DNA of 64,000 nt from Bacillota bacterium. Lineage in GTDB: Bacteria; Bacillota; Clostridia; Lachnospirales; Lachnospiraceae. The notes under the pieces are model-generated. The model was given only the letters and a program-made list of their open reading frames with translations, had not been told where the DNA came from and searched no databases. This document shows, one piece after another, positions 37,476-45,305 of the stretch. The translations under genes and the position numbers were made by a program. The stretch is from NCBI GenBank assembly GCA_023450835.1, contig JAEXGM010000146.1, positions 1-64,000 on the forward strand, in the 5' to 3' direction. Position 1 is the stretch's first letter; every line of letters begins with the position of its first letter.

Positions 37476-37505
37476 ATTATAAACCACCCAATAGGTGGTA
37501 GTCAA
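37476..37505 (-). promoter_or_regulatory. Antisense-RNA promoter with palindromic spacer
   Basis: TTGACT (37500-37505), 18-bp spacer, TATAAT (37476-37481). The spacer is itself an inverted repeat (ACCACC-N5-GGTGGT), a possible operator. Confidence 0.65.
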
Positions 37506-37564
37506 GGATGAAAAAGCAACCACTGCATTAGATGATATATATTTAAAAAGGGTTAAAACTATTG

Positions 37565-37593
37565 GAACGCATTATCATGATGCGTTCTTTTTT
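37565..37593 (+). terminator. Hairpin with T-run
   Basis: Arms GAACGCAT and ATGCGTTC then TTTTTT. No plus-strand gene is visible between 37383 and here, so the transcript it ends is unknown. Confidence 0.6.
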
Positions 37594-37704
37594 GTGGAAA
37601 CAAACCCCAGATTCCCCCCAAGACAAAAGAAAAGCACCCTTACGGATGCCTAAACTTCATTAACCAATCTCTACAGCCATTGATTTTACTACATTTCTTG
37701 ACAA

Positions 37705-37776
37705 GCTGGAAAAGGGATTCGAACCCTCGACTTCCTCATTACGAGTGAGGTACTCTACCGACTGAGTTATTCCAGC
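37705..37776 (-). tRNA. tRNA-Thr (CGT)
   Basis: Complement starts GCTGGAA and ends TTCCAGC (acceptor stem). The anticodon loop CTCGTAA in a CCTCA/TGAGG stem gives CGT, reading ACG. The T-loop GGTTCGAATCC is canonical. CCA is not encoded. Eleven bases from the next tRNA, so co-transcribed. Confidence 0.95.
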
Positions 37777-37787
37777 ACATAAAAAAT

Positions 37788-37860
37788 CGAGGTGACGGGA
37801 TTCGAACCCACGGCCTCTGCGTCCCGAACGCAGCGCTCTACCAATCTGAGCCACACCTCG
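37788..37860 (-). tRNA. tRNA-Pro (CGG)
   Basis: Acceptor arms CGAGGTG and CACCTCG. The anticodon stem CTGCG/CGCAG with loop TTCGGGA gives CGG, reading CCG. T-arm GGGTTCGAATCCC. The outer T-stem pairs are G-U wobbles. First of a two-tRNA transcript with tRNA-Thr. Confidence 0.93.
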
Positions 37861-38024
37861 TTTTACATGAATTAATAATTAATCTTGCCAAACTATTATG
37901 CTACTTTAAAGGTTAAAAGTCAAGAAAAAAATAACTTATTTACAAATATATTATTATAATTATATGTATTACTTGGTGAAAATGGAATATATATTTAACT
38001 AGAAACTTACTTTTGAGGTCTCCT

Positions 38025-39323
38025 ATGATAATTCACGTGGTACAACCGAGCGATACTCTGTTTTCCATTGCCGAAACCTATAAAATATCTCCGGAAACCC
38101 TCATCAGGGACAATGGAATTGTAAATTATAACAACCTAGTAGTCGGACAGACTATTGTTATCGTCTACCCACAAGAAGTCTATACAGTTGCCCCTGGAGA
38201 CTCCTTGTACAGTATAGCTTCATCCCATGGGGTGTCTCCCCTTACTTTACTAAGATACAACCCACATTTGTCAGACAGGGAAAATCTATATCCCGGCGAA
38301 CAAATTGTAATTAAATACGATAATAATGGAGGGCGCCTGAAGGTCAACGGCTATGCTTACCCTTTTATTGATCTTGACATCCTAAAAATGACCTTACCTT
38401 ATTTAAGCTTTCTTACAATATTTGAATACAGGCTCGCATTAGAGGGTACGATTACAGGTATTGACGATGCCGCTCTTGTCAATATGGCTAAGACTTACGG
38501 CGTCGCACCAATTATGGTTTTAAGTGCTTATAATACTGACGTATCCGATGGCTCCTATTCCTATTTCACACAAACCAACTCAGAGGAAACCAACCAAAAA
38601 ACCTTTACCGCTATTATCGAGACGTTGGTTGAAAAGGGGTATCTTGGTGTTAATATTTATGTGCAGAAAGTAACGGAGGAAACCCTTGAAGTTCTTACAA
38701 ATAATTTGAAAGCACTATCCGCGTTATTAAAGGAGATTGGATTTACCATAATGCTTACACTTACTCCTGAAACCTTCGACCTCCCCGAGGGTGTTACTTA
38801 TCTTAATGTAAATTACAGTGCTCTTGCTGAGACCGTAGATTATATACTGCTTCTTTCTTACAATTGGGGGTATACATATGGTCCGCCTGCTGCCGTAACC
38901 CCGGTCAATATTGTCAGAAGAAATTTAACTTATGCTATCAGCCAGATTCCTTCCCATAAAATATTTTTAGGCATTCCCATTATCGGTTATGATTGGAATC
39001 TGACAGAGAGAAATGGTCAATATGTTGCTAATGCCCTGACTTCTGACGCTGCTGTCCAATTGGCTTCTGATGTTGGTGCAGTCATTCAATTTGACTATGA
39101 TGCTATGGCACCTTTCTTTACCTATACCAGCAGAGATAACAATACTGAGGTGAATCATATTGTCTGGTTTAAGGATGCCAGAAGCATCAGCGTTCTTTAC
39201 GGCCTGATACAGGAATTTAACCTCTCCGGGGCCGCTGTCTGGAACATTATGCATTTCTTTAAGCAAATGTGGTTTATTGTGAGCACACAATATGAAATTA
39301 TCGGTCCCTTTGATAATATTTGA
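38025..39323 (+). CDS. LysM-LysM-GH18 protein, SleL/YaaH-like, lacking catalytic acids
   Basis: A 432-residue protein with two LysM repeats (about 3-48 and 52-97; VQPSDTLFSIAETY, VAPGDSLYSIASSH) and a GH18 fold like spore cortex-lytic glucosaminidases SleL/YaaH (LLLSYNWGYTYGPPAAVTP, KIFLGIPIIGYDW). The GH18 catalytic motif DGxxxDxE is replaced by LGVNIYVQ at 207-214: all three acids are lost, including the proton-donor Glu. It probably binds peptidoglycan without cleaving it. No signal peptide, as usual for spore-coat-delivered members. GAGG lies six bases before the ATG. Confidence 0.88.
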   Translation: MIIHVVQPSDTLFSIAETYKISPETLIRDNGIVNYNNLVVGQTIVIVYPQEVYTVAPGDSLYSIASSHGVSPLTLLRYNPHLSDRENLYPGEQIVIKYDNNGGRLKVNGYAYPFIDLDILKMTLPYLSFLTIFEYRLALEGTITGIDDAALVNMAKTYGVAPIMVLSAYNTDVSDGSYSYFTQTNSEETNQKTFTAIIETLVEKGYLGVNIYVQKVTEETLEVLTNNLKALSALLKEIGFTIMLTLTPETFDLPEGVTYLNVNYSALAETVDYILLLSYNWGYTYGPPAAVTPVNIVRRNLTYAISQIPSHKIFLGIPIIGYDWNLTERNGQYVANALTSDAAVQLASDVGAVIQFDYDAMAPFFTYTSRDNNTEVNHIVWFKDARSISVLYGLIQEFNLSGAAVWNIMHFFKQMWFIVSTQYEIIGPFDNI

Positions 39324-39556
39324 TTCTACGCCTATTTAGTGACTCGAGCACCAGGGAACGAACACTGAGAGCATTTTGTTTTCCTGTAATACACTGATTA
39401 AAAGACATGTTTCCGCTATGTTTATGAAAAACCTTTTATAGGTTTGACAAATGCAGACTTACGCGTGTCTTAAATTTTGTGTATAAGGTAAAATAAAGTG
39501 CTCCTTCTATTCAAAATCCGGATTCAATAACAACTTGCTAAGATTCTTTTATTCTT

Positions 39557-40435
39557 TTACAAATTTGCCTTTCCTTCTCCCATAAAGCAAATACCGATTG
39601 CTCCGGGGCCGGAATGCGCTCCGATACTGGGACTAATCACATTTACAATAACCGATGCCCCTTCCACTTCTTCCTTTATCAGCTTTACGACACGTTCTGC
39701 ATCCTCTATTGCATCTCCATGAACGACGCATATAGTGCCGGGATTGTTTATATGTGCTCCCATTTGCTTAACCATATTGGAAACAACGGTAGACAGGGAT
39801 TTTTTACGTCCTCTGACCGTACCTGCGGGAATTAACTTTCCTTCATCATTTATAATCAATATTGGTTTGATGTTAATCATACTTCCGACAATAGCTGTCA
39901 TTTTTGAGACTCTTCCGCCCCGCTGCAAGTGAAATAAATCATCAACGGTAAACTGGACGCAGAAGTTCTTTTGATGTTCTGTCAGCCATTCTTCAATTTC
40001 TTTTATGCTTTTACCTGCTTCTTTTAACTCTACCGCTTTCATAACCATCAGCCCTTGGCCCAAAGAAGCATTCAGAGAGTCAAATACAATAATCTGAGCC
40101 TCCGTAAATTCCTCACATAATTCCCTTGCACCAGCTGCCACATTACTATAACCTCCGCTTAAAGCAGAGGAAAAACTGATATGTAAAACATCCTTTCCTT
40201 CTTGTATATATCCAAGAAAAGTGGAATGTATTACCGCCGGATTACTAGCCATGGTGCTCGGTAACTTTCCGGCTCGCATGCTGTCATAAAATTCTTTCGG
40301 TGTCAGGTTAATCTCATCTCCATAAACTTCATTGTTCAATTCATAGTAATGAGGGATAATCCCCACACCTTTTTCCTCCACGTATTCGGGCAGTAAATCG
40401 CAGTTTGAATCAGTTGTTATCACAAAATCTCTCAT
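39557..40435 (-). CDS. DegV family fatty-acid-binding protein (copy 2)
   Basis: A 292-residue DegV protein. Motifs: ITTDSNCDLLPE, FSSALSGGYSN, DDLFHLQRGGRVSKMT, INIKPILIINDEGKLIP, VRGRKKSL and GAHSGPGAIGICF. It aligns through most of its length with the degV at 154, indicating a recent paralogue pair. The ATG (MRDFVITTD) has AAGGGG five bases upstream; an in-frame start five codons earlier lies in the ribosome-site region. Monocistronic. Confidence 0.9.
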   Translation of the reverse strand: MRDFVITTDSNCDLLPEYVEEKGVGIIPHYYELNNEVYGDEINLTPKEFYDSMRAGKLPSTMASNPAVIHSTFLGYIQEGKDVLHISFSSALSGGYSNVAAGARELCEEFTEAQIIVFDSLNASLGQGLMVMKAVELKEAGKSIKEIEEWLTEHQKNFCVQFTVDDLFHLQRGGRVSKMTAIVGSMINIKPILIINDEGKLIPAGTVRGRKKSLSTVVSNMVKQMGAHINNPGTICVVHGDAIEDAERVVKLIKEEVEGASVIVNVISPSIGAHSGPGAIGICFMGEGKANL

Positions 40436-40439
40436 CTTA

Positions 40440-40645
40440 ACCCCTTTCAATCCGTAGTTGAAAAAACTGTCTTTTGTTTTTTCAACCTAACCTCCATGCT
40501 GTGTGAATTATCTTTTTCAATAATTCCACAAACTTCTAATTTTCTTTTCAGATTAATTCATTTCGTGTATAGCTAGCCTTCAATTTGTTATTGCTGAATA
40601 CGCAGACACAATTTTGTGTGTGAATTATGTTTCTCAATAATCCGC
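40440..40645. repeat. Hairpin repeat modules upstream of degV copy 2
   Basis: A GTTGAAAAAACTG...TTTTTTCAAC hairpin, a GTGTGAATTATC...AATAATTCCAC hairpin B variant, and a decayed second A/B unit near 40595-40640. The stretch between here and 40847 has no gene. Confidence 0.7.
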
Positions 40646-40846
40646 ATTAGCACATTTTTATGTTTTATGTAAACTTGTTCTTCTATTATACCTGATAACT
40701 TATATGTTTGTATAGCTTTTACATCCGACATTTTACTATTATTATTTAATGTAGTATTTTCCAAATTAATGTTATCAGACTTTATCTCCTTTATCTATAC
40801 ACAGAATATTTGAAAATCTTGCATTTTGACAAATTATTTTAAAACC

Positions 40847-40876
40847 TTCACACCATTCGCCAATTTTTCATATAAT
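40847..40876 (+). promoter_or_regulatory. Promoter of the interrupted ABC operon
   Basis: TTCACA (40847-40852) and TATAAT (40871-40876) with 18-bp spacing, 26 bp before the ATG, which has GGAGG upstream. Confidence 0.6.
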
Positions 40877-40902
40877 ACAATATAACAAAATCGGAGGAAA
40901 CT

Positions 40903-41586
40903 ATGGGAGAATTACTTAAAATAAACAACGTAGGCTATACCTACCATAGTTTAGACGGAGAAACTTCGGCACTGACAGATATCTCTTTTCATGTAAACGA
41001 CTGTGAGTTTCTTGCAATTGTTGGACCAAGCGGCTGTGGTAAGTCAACCTTACTCTCATTGATAGCAGGACTGATAACTCCTGATACCGGTGAAATTTTA
41101 ATAGATGGAAAAAGCTTAAAGTCATCCGGTAAAAATATTGGGTATATGCTTCAAAAAGATCACTTGCTGGAATGGAGGTCAACTCAGAAAAACCTTACTC
41201 TTGGCCTTGAAATACAGCACAAGCTCACGGATAACAGTTATGTATGCATCAATGAAATGCTCTCAACTTATGGTCTTATTACTTTTCGTGATTCCAAACC
41301 CTCTTCTCTGTCCGGCGGTATGAGGCAACGGGCGGCTCTTATTAGAACACTTCTGTTGGAACCTGATATTCTTCTCCTGGATGAACCCTTTTCTGCTCTG
41401 GATTATCAAACCCGTATTGAAGTTTCTGATGATATATGGGGGATAATACGCAAAGAACACAAGACAGCTATTTTAATTACCCACGACATATCAGATGCTA
41501 TGACAACTAAAATACTGCTTCTTTTTTCGTCAGGATTCACCTTTTTTCTACTTCCTTCATATATTAGTAAAAAAGCAAAGGAGTGA
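40903..41586 (+). CDS. SsuB/TauB-like ABC ATPase, 5' part, interrupted by insertion
   Basis: Residues 1-196 are a normal ATPase of the nitrate/sulfonate/taurine (or pyrimidine precursor) class: Walker A GPSGCGKST, Q loop YMLQKDHLLEWR, signature [15 protein letters not shown], Walker B ILLLDEPFSALD and the His switch ITHDI. After the ATA codon at 41488-41490 the frame enters the recombinase element and adds 31 unrelated residues before stopping. The missing 62 C-terminal residues lie in frame at 44008-44196. The nucleotide-binding core is complete but the C-terminal helical end is absent, so the truncated form is probably not functional. Confidence 0.88.
   Translation: MGELLKINNVGYTYHSLDGETSALTDISFHVNDCEFLAIVGPSGCGKSTLLSLIAGLITPDTGEILIDGKSLKSSGKNIGYMLQKDHLLEWRSTQKNLTLGLEIQHKLTDNSYVCINEMLSTYGLITFRDSKPSSLSGGMRQRAALIRTLLLEPDILLLDEPFSALDYQTRIEVSDDIWGIIRKEHKTAILITHDISDAMTTKILLLFSSGFTFFLLPSYISKKAKE
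41487..41490 (+). other. attL core (left junction) of the recombinase element
   Basis: The tetranucleotide CATA is shared by both junctions: CACGACATATCAGATG here and GTATTCATAGGTGAAG at 44004-44007. Left of it the sequence is ATPase gene; right of it, element. Confidence 0.75.
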
Positions 41587-41593
41587 TTTCTAT

Positions 41594-41824
41594 ATGCCCG
41601 ACGATAAGAAAGACAAAGATGTTGAGCAGGCAGGTTGTTCAAACTGTGGCGGCTGGCCGAATTTTTGGGGACCCGGACCTGGACCCGGACCTTGGGGGCC
41701 CGGACCTTGGGGCCCTGGACCCGGACGCGGACCTTGGGGACCCGAACCTGGACCTTGGGGCCCTGGCCCGTGGGGACCAAGACCTCCCAGAAGACCCGGA
41801 CCTTGGGGACCCGGTCGCTGGTGA
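41594..41824 (+). CDS. Gly/Pro/Trp-repeat protein within the element
   Basis: A 76-residue protein beginning MPDDKKDKD, with CSNC near residue 15 and then tandem WGPGP/GPGP motifs to the end, with several Arg in the second half. No signal peptide or membrane helix. GGAG about ten bases upstream of the ATG lies at the end of the truncated ATPase frame, so it would be expressed from the ABC promoter only while the element is inserted. GC-rich repeats make its codon use unlike the neighbours. Resembles low-complexity coat-type proteins; function unknown. Confidence 0.6.
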   Translation: MPDDKKDKDVEQAGCSNCGGWPNFWGPGPGPGPWGPGPWGPGPGRGPWGPEPGPWGPGPWGPRPPRRPGPWGPGRW

Positions 41825-41881
41825 CACCAGGAACTATGGCATTGCTCGGCGAGGGCAATATCAATACTTTCAATAACTCAC

Positions 41882-41975
41882 ATTAACCCCTTTCGTGAAT
41901 ATCAAATCTTCGATTTGATATTCCTGAATCCGTAATTGAAAAAACTGTCTTTTTATTTTTTCAACCTAGGCTGCC
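41882..41975. repeat. Hairpin repeat modules inside the recombinase element
   Basis: A perfect AATATCAAATC/GATTTGATATT hairpin (3-nt loop) and a TTGAAAAAAC...TTTTTTCAA hairpin, closely matching 24140-24200 and 40440-40480. The dispersed repeat has therefore entered the element, or the element arose in a genome carrying the repeat. Confidence 0.8.
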
Positions 41976-42071
41976 TCATAGGTTTTTAATATAAAATCTG
42001 TGAGACGGCTGTTTTTATCTCCGTCCCTGATATTACTTATGGATACTATGCTTGTTTACCGGCTTCCCCTC

Positions 42072-42239
42072 TTAAACTTTATTATCTTCCAACATTTTTA
42101 TAATTTTCTCATATTCCATCGGTCTTTCTTCCTCCGGCTTACTTAATATCCACCGATGCAGAAGCTCTGCTATAAGTTGATTTCCTATCTTTTCGGCAAG
42201 TGCTCTGCCATCTTCCGGATTCTTAATGATAATCTTCAT
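42072..42239 (-). CDS. Small 55-residue protein, possible excision factor
   Basis: An open frame of 55 residues, MKIIIKNPEDGRALAEKIGN to MLEDNKV, divergent from the recombinase. The sequence is soluble, charged and helix-forming (LIAELLHRW, EEERPMEYEKII). The ribosome site is weak (GGA about ten bases upstream). Position next to the recombinase and small size are typical of recombination directionality factors, but no homology was recognised, so this is a hypothesis. Confidence 0.4.
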   Translation of the reverse strand: MKIIIKNPEDGRALAEKIGNQLIAELLHRWILSKPEEERPMEYEKIIKMLEDNKV

Positions 42240-42355
42240 ATGGTTTATTTCCAGCCTGACTTTATATCACAAACTATTCTCAGGACATCTGATTTATGTA
42301 AGAATCGTCATGTTCTTCCACTTCTTACAGTATATTGAAGCAGGAGGTGTATCAG

Positions 42356-43999
42356 ATGAATATCGCCATCTACAGCCGAAAGTCCAAGTTCAGCGAAACG
42401 GGAGAATCTGTTGAAAACCAAATCCAATACTGTAAGTCCTATGCTGCCGTACATCTTGGCGCTGTCCTGGAGAAGACCTTCTGCATTTATGAAGATGAAG
42501 GCTTTTCCGCTGCTACTTCCATGCGACCGCAGTTTCAAAAACTATTATCCGATATCAGAGATGGGAAAATACAACTTCTCATGTGTTACCGGCTGGATCG
42601 AATCACCCGAAAAGTATCTGACTTCTCAAAAACCTTGGAACTCCTTGAAAAAATGAATGTCGGGTTCATCTCTGCTACAGAGAATTTTGACACTTCCACT
42701 CCTATGGGAAAGGCAATGATATATATAGCCTCTGTATTTGCTCAACTGGAAAGGGAAACCATTGCAGAACGCGTCCGCGATAATATGCTTGCCCTTTCAA
42801 AGACCGGAAGATGGTTGGGAGGTCTTACTCCCATGGGATACTCTTCAAAGGAGGTTATTTATCTCGACTCTGAGTTCCGGGAGAGAAAACTGTATCAGCT
42901 CGTCCCGAAGGAAGATGAATTACATACAGTATCCTTACTTTTCCTGAAATACAAAGAACTAGGCAGTCTCTCAGCCGTTGAGAGCTATTGCCTGCTCCAT
43001 GGAGTAAAAAGCCAGAAGAATTGTTCCTTCAGCAAAAGCAGCATTGCCAAAATCCTTGAAAATCCCACTTATTGTATCGGTGATTCTAAAGCTTATGGCT
43101 ATTTTTCATCCCTTGGCTGCTGTATCACTTCCCCCGTTTCAGAATTCAATTCTGACAGAGGAATACTCTGCTACAACCGCACCAACCAGCAGGCAAAGAA
43201 CTGCCGTAAAAAACGTCCTCCTTCTGAATGGATTATTGCACTTGGCAAACACCAGGGGATTGTATCCGGTGAGCTTTTTGCAGAAATCCAGGGAAAGCTG
43301 AAACAAAACAGGGAAAAAGCCGCCCCCAGAAAGGACAGCTCCGCCTTTTCTCTGGTCTCCGGCAAAATACAATGTTTAAACTGCGGTTCCAAAATGCGTA
43401 TAAAGAATATACGAAAAGAAAATAAGGTTATCCGTTTTAGTTACGCCTGTGAAAGGAAAATGCTGACCAAAGGCGCCCACTGCAGCATTCCCAACATTAA
43501 CGGAGCTGAACTTGATAAGGCTCTGATGTCGACTCTATGGGAATACCTGCAGCCCTGTCTTAATTACGGGAAAATAGCAAGTCTTCTAAAATCCAAAAAT
43601 AAAATACTATCTAAGACAGCTCCGGGCAATGCAGTACAAAAAAACCTGGAGAAAGAAAAAGCTTCTTATCAAAATGAGATAGACAATCTTATAAGCCAGC
43701 TATCCAGGAATTCTTCTCCTTTATTAGAGAAATATCTGCTCCCGAAGCTTGAAGAATTGGACCATAAGATAAATGATGTAAGTAATCGCCTGGCATCTCT
43801 TTCAAAGCCTTTGGAAAACGGTACTCCGTATGTACAAATTTCCAGCCTTCTCGGCAATAGCCCAAAGGATTTGGCCCATATCCTTAAGAATGCAGACATC
43901 GACAACCAGAAGACCTTGGTAAATGCTATGATTGCCTCCATAGAATGGGATGGAAACACTGCATTTATAAGCTTTCCCGCTCCAGAAGCAGCATTTTAG
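42356..43999 (+). CDS. Large serine recombinase (site-specific integrase)
   Basis: A 547-residue large serine recombinase. The resolvase-type catalytic domain (1-150) has IYSRKS with the predicted nucleophile Ser10, YRLDRITRKVSDF, and TPMGKAMIYIASVFAQLERE. The recombinase domain follows (LGGLTPMGYSS and KILENPTYCIGD), then a zinc ribbon (CLNCGSKM ... YACERK ... CSI, about 343-385), and a C-terminal coiled coil. AGGAGG eight bases upstream fixes the ATG. All expected domains are intact, so it is probably active. It ends 4 bp before the right att core. Confidence 0.94.
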   Translation: MNIAIYSRKSKFSETGESVENQIQYCKSYAAVHLGAVLEKTFCIYEDEGFSAATSMRPQFQKLLSDIRDGKIQLLMCYRLDRITRKVSDFSKTLELLEKMNVGFISATENFDTSTPMGKAMIYIASVFAQLERETIAERVRDNMLALSKTGRWLGGLTPMGYSSKEVIYLDSEFRERKLYQLVPKEDELHTVSLLFLKYKELGSLSAVESYCLLHGVKSQKNCSFSKSSIAKILENPTYCIGDSKAYGYFSSLGCCITSPVSEFNSDRGILCYNRTNQQAKNCRKKRPPSEWIIALGKHQGIVSGELFAEIQGKLKQNREKAAPRKDSSAFSLVSGKIQCLNCGSKMRIKNIRKENKVIRFSYACERKMLTKGAHCSIPNINGAELDKALMSTLWEYLQPCLNYGKIASLLKSKNKILSKTAPGNAVQKNLEKEKASYQNEIDNLISQLSRNSSPLLEKYLLPKLEELDHKINDVSNRLASLSKPLENGTPYVQISSLLGNSPKDLAHILKNADIDNQKTLVNAMIASIEWDGNTAFISFPAPEAAF

Positions 44000-44003
44000 T
44001 ATT

Positions 44004-44007
44004 CATA
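44004..44007 (+). other. attR core (right junction) of the recombinase element
   Basis: CATA followed by GGTGAAGCTGTC, which continues the ATPase reading frame from the left flank. The predicted empty site is CACGACATAGGTGAAGCT. Confidence 0.75.
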
Positions 44008-44196
44008 GGTGAAGCTGTCTCTATGGCTGACCGTATTATAGTTCTAAGCAGCCGACCGGGCACTATCAAATGCGAGATAGATGTGAATCTGTCCCTGGAT
44101 GAACGTACCCCTTTCAAAGCCAGAAGTGCTCCGGAATTCAAGGATTATTTTAATCTGATCTGGAAGGAGTTAAGCCATGGCAAAGTCAACAGTTAA
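44005..44196 (+). pseudogene. SsuB/TauB-like ABC ATPase, displaced 3' part
   Basis: Starting at the ATA codon, the frame reads GEAVSMADRIIVLSSRPG and continues to a stop at 44196: the expected sequence after the His switch in this ATPase class (ITHDI-xEAxxLADRIIVLSxRPG). No start codon or ribosome site of its own in the inserted state. It is in phase with the 5' part once 2,517 bp are removed. It overlaps the permease start by 20 nt. Confidence 0.85.
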
Positions 44197-44986
44197 AACC
44201 AATTACTCTCCTGCCCACCAGGTTTTTCTAAAAAAATACTATAGAAAGAAACGCTTTATTAGGATTATGCAGCTTGTCATTATCATAAGCTTTCTGGCTT
44301 TATGGGAAATTACTACCCGGATTGGGTTGGTAGATTCCTTCATATTCAGCAGTCCCTCCAGGGTGGCAGGGACTTTTCTTGATATGGCAGCCGACGGTAC
44401 CATCTTTTATCATACCGGTATCACCTTGCTTGAGACTTTTGTCAGCTTTGCTATCGTAAATATCTTTGGCATTGCCATGGCTGTACTTCTTTGGTGGAAT
44501 GAAAAACTTGCCAAAGTCCTGGAACCCTATCTGGTAGTATTGAACAGCCTTCCAAAATCTGCGCTGGCTCCGGTATTTATTGTATGGCTTGGAAATAATG
44601 TCAAAACCATCATCGTCGCCGCCGTATCCGTGGCTGTATTTAGCACCGTAATTACCCTCCACACTAACTTCAGTAATACCGAAGAGGATAAAAAGAAGCT
44701 TATTATGACCCTCGGCGGAAGCAAAAAGGATATTCTTCTTAAAGTTGTAATTCCCGGCAATATCCCTCAGATTATCAGTATCATGAAGGTCAATATCGGC
44801 TTATCCCTAGTCGGAGTCATCATCGGAGAATTCCTTGCGGCAAAGGCCGGTCTGGGTTATCTGATTATCTATGGCAGCCAGGTATTTAAGCTTGACTATG
44901 TCATTATGTCAATCGTTATCCTTTGCGTTCTGGCTACTTTTTTATATCAACTGCTTAGTTACTTTGAGAAGAAATATAAAAGCTAA
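44177..44986 (+). CDS. SsuC/TauC-like ABC transporter permease
   Basis: A 269-residue BPD_transp_1 permease with about six membrane helices and the cytoplasmic EAA-type loop (LGGSKKDILLKVVIPGNIPQI). Partner of the split ATPase, with which it overlaps by 20 nt. GGAAGGAG precedes the ATG. No substrate-binding protein lies nearby in the window. With the ATPase interrupted, this permease has no cognate ATPase here. Substrate class (sulfonate, thiamine precursor or similar) unresolved. Confidence 0.88.
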   Translation: MAKSTVKTNYSPAHQVFLKKYYRKKRFIRIMQLVIIISFLALWEITTRIGLVDSFIFSSPSRVAGTFLDMAADGTIFYHTGITLLETFVSFAIVNIFGIAMAVLLWWNEKLAKVLEPYLVVLNSLPKSALAPVFIVWLGNNVKTIIVAAVSVAVFSTVITLHTNFSNTEEDKKKLIMTLGGSKKDILLKVVIPGNIPQIISIMKVNIGLSLVGVIIGEFLAAKAGLGYLIIYGSQVFKLDYVIMSIVILCVLATFLYQLLSYFEKKYKS

Positions 44987-45003
44987 ATGACAAATTTTTA
45001 TGT

Positions 45004-45032
45004 TTGACAATCTTCATCCCTGCTGTTATAAT
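45004..45032 (+). promoter_or_regulatory. Sigma-A promoter of the rib operon
   Basis: TTGACA (45004-45009), 17-bp spacer, TATAAT (45027-45032). Confidence 0.9.
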
Positions 45033-45052
45033 GAACGCAATTGAATATACAT

Positions 45053-45158
45053 CTTCAGGGCAGGGTGCAATTCCCTACCGGTGGTATAGCCCACAAACCG
45101 CAAGGTACGATTCGGTGAAACTCCGAAGCCGACAGTATAGTCTGGATGGAAGAAGATT
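45053..45158 (+). promoter_or_regulatory. FMN riboswitch (RFN element)
   Basis: Conserved RFN segments are present in order: TTCAGGGCAGGGTGCAATTC, CCTACCGGTGGTA, AGCCCAC, GGTGAAACTCCGAAGCCGAC, AGTATAGTCTGGATG and the closing GAAGAAGAT. It lies about 14 nt after the predicted transcription start and upstream of ribD, with two hairpins between. Confidence 0.95.
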
Positions 45159-45194
45159 TTATAAAAGCTGCTATTTGCTTTCTTTTGTATAATG

Positions 45195-45228
45195 CTCTGA
45201 AATGATTTTTTCATTTCAGAGTTTTTTT
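45195..45228 (+). terminator. Riboswitch terminator
   Basis: CTCTGAAATG / CATTTCAGAG stem followed by TTTTTTT, 37 nt after the RFN element; expected expression platform. Confidence 0.88.
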
Positions 45229-45256
45229 ATTTATAAAAGAAATACTTTGGAGCTAA

Positions 45257-45288
45257 TGCCTTGAATATATATGTTCAAGGCATTTTTT
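45257..45288 (+). terminator. Second hairpin with T-run before ribD
   Basis: TGCCTTGAA / TTCAAGGCA stem followed by TTTTTT, just before the GGAGG of ribD. Either a second attenuator or a leader structure. Confidence 0.6.
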
Positions 45289-45305
45289 ATTATCGGAGGT
45301 ATCCT

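Larger units (their letters stand above)
41491..44007 (+). mobile_element. 2,517-bp serine-recombinase element inserted in an ABC ATPase gene
   Basis: Bounded by CATA at both ends, one copy counted within the element. Removing 2,517 bp (839 codons) joins CAC GAC ATA to GGT GAA GCT and restores a single 258-residue ATPase frame. Contents in order: the chimeric tail of the ATPase frame, a WGPGP-repeat gene (41594), dispersed-repeat hairpins (41882-41975), a 55-residue frame on the minus strand (42072), and a large serine recombinase (42356) that stops 4 bp before the right core. There are no phage structural or conjugation genes. Confidence 0.85.

Noticed and set aside
37660..37854. 64-residue minus-strand frame (MAQIGRALRSGRRGRGFE...)
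   Set aside because: It reads directly through two good tRNA genes on the same strand and is a well-known artefact peptide.
41406..41886. Several overlapping frames around the WGPGP gene
   Set aside because: Shadows of the GC-rich repeat; only the 41594 frame has a ribosome site and a coherent composition.
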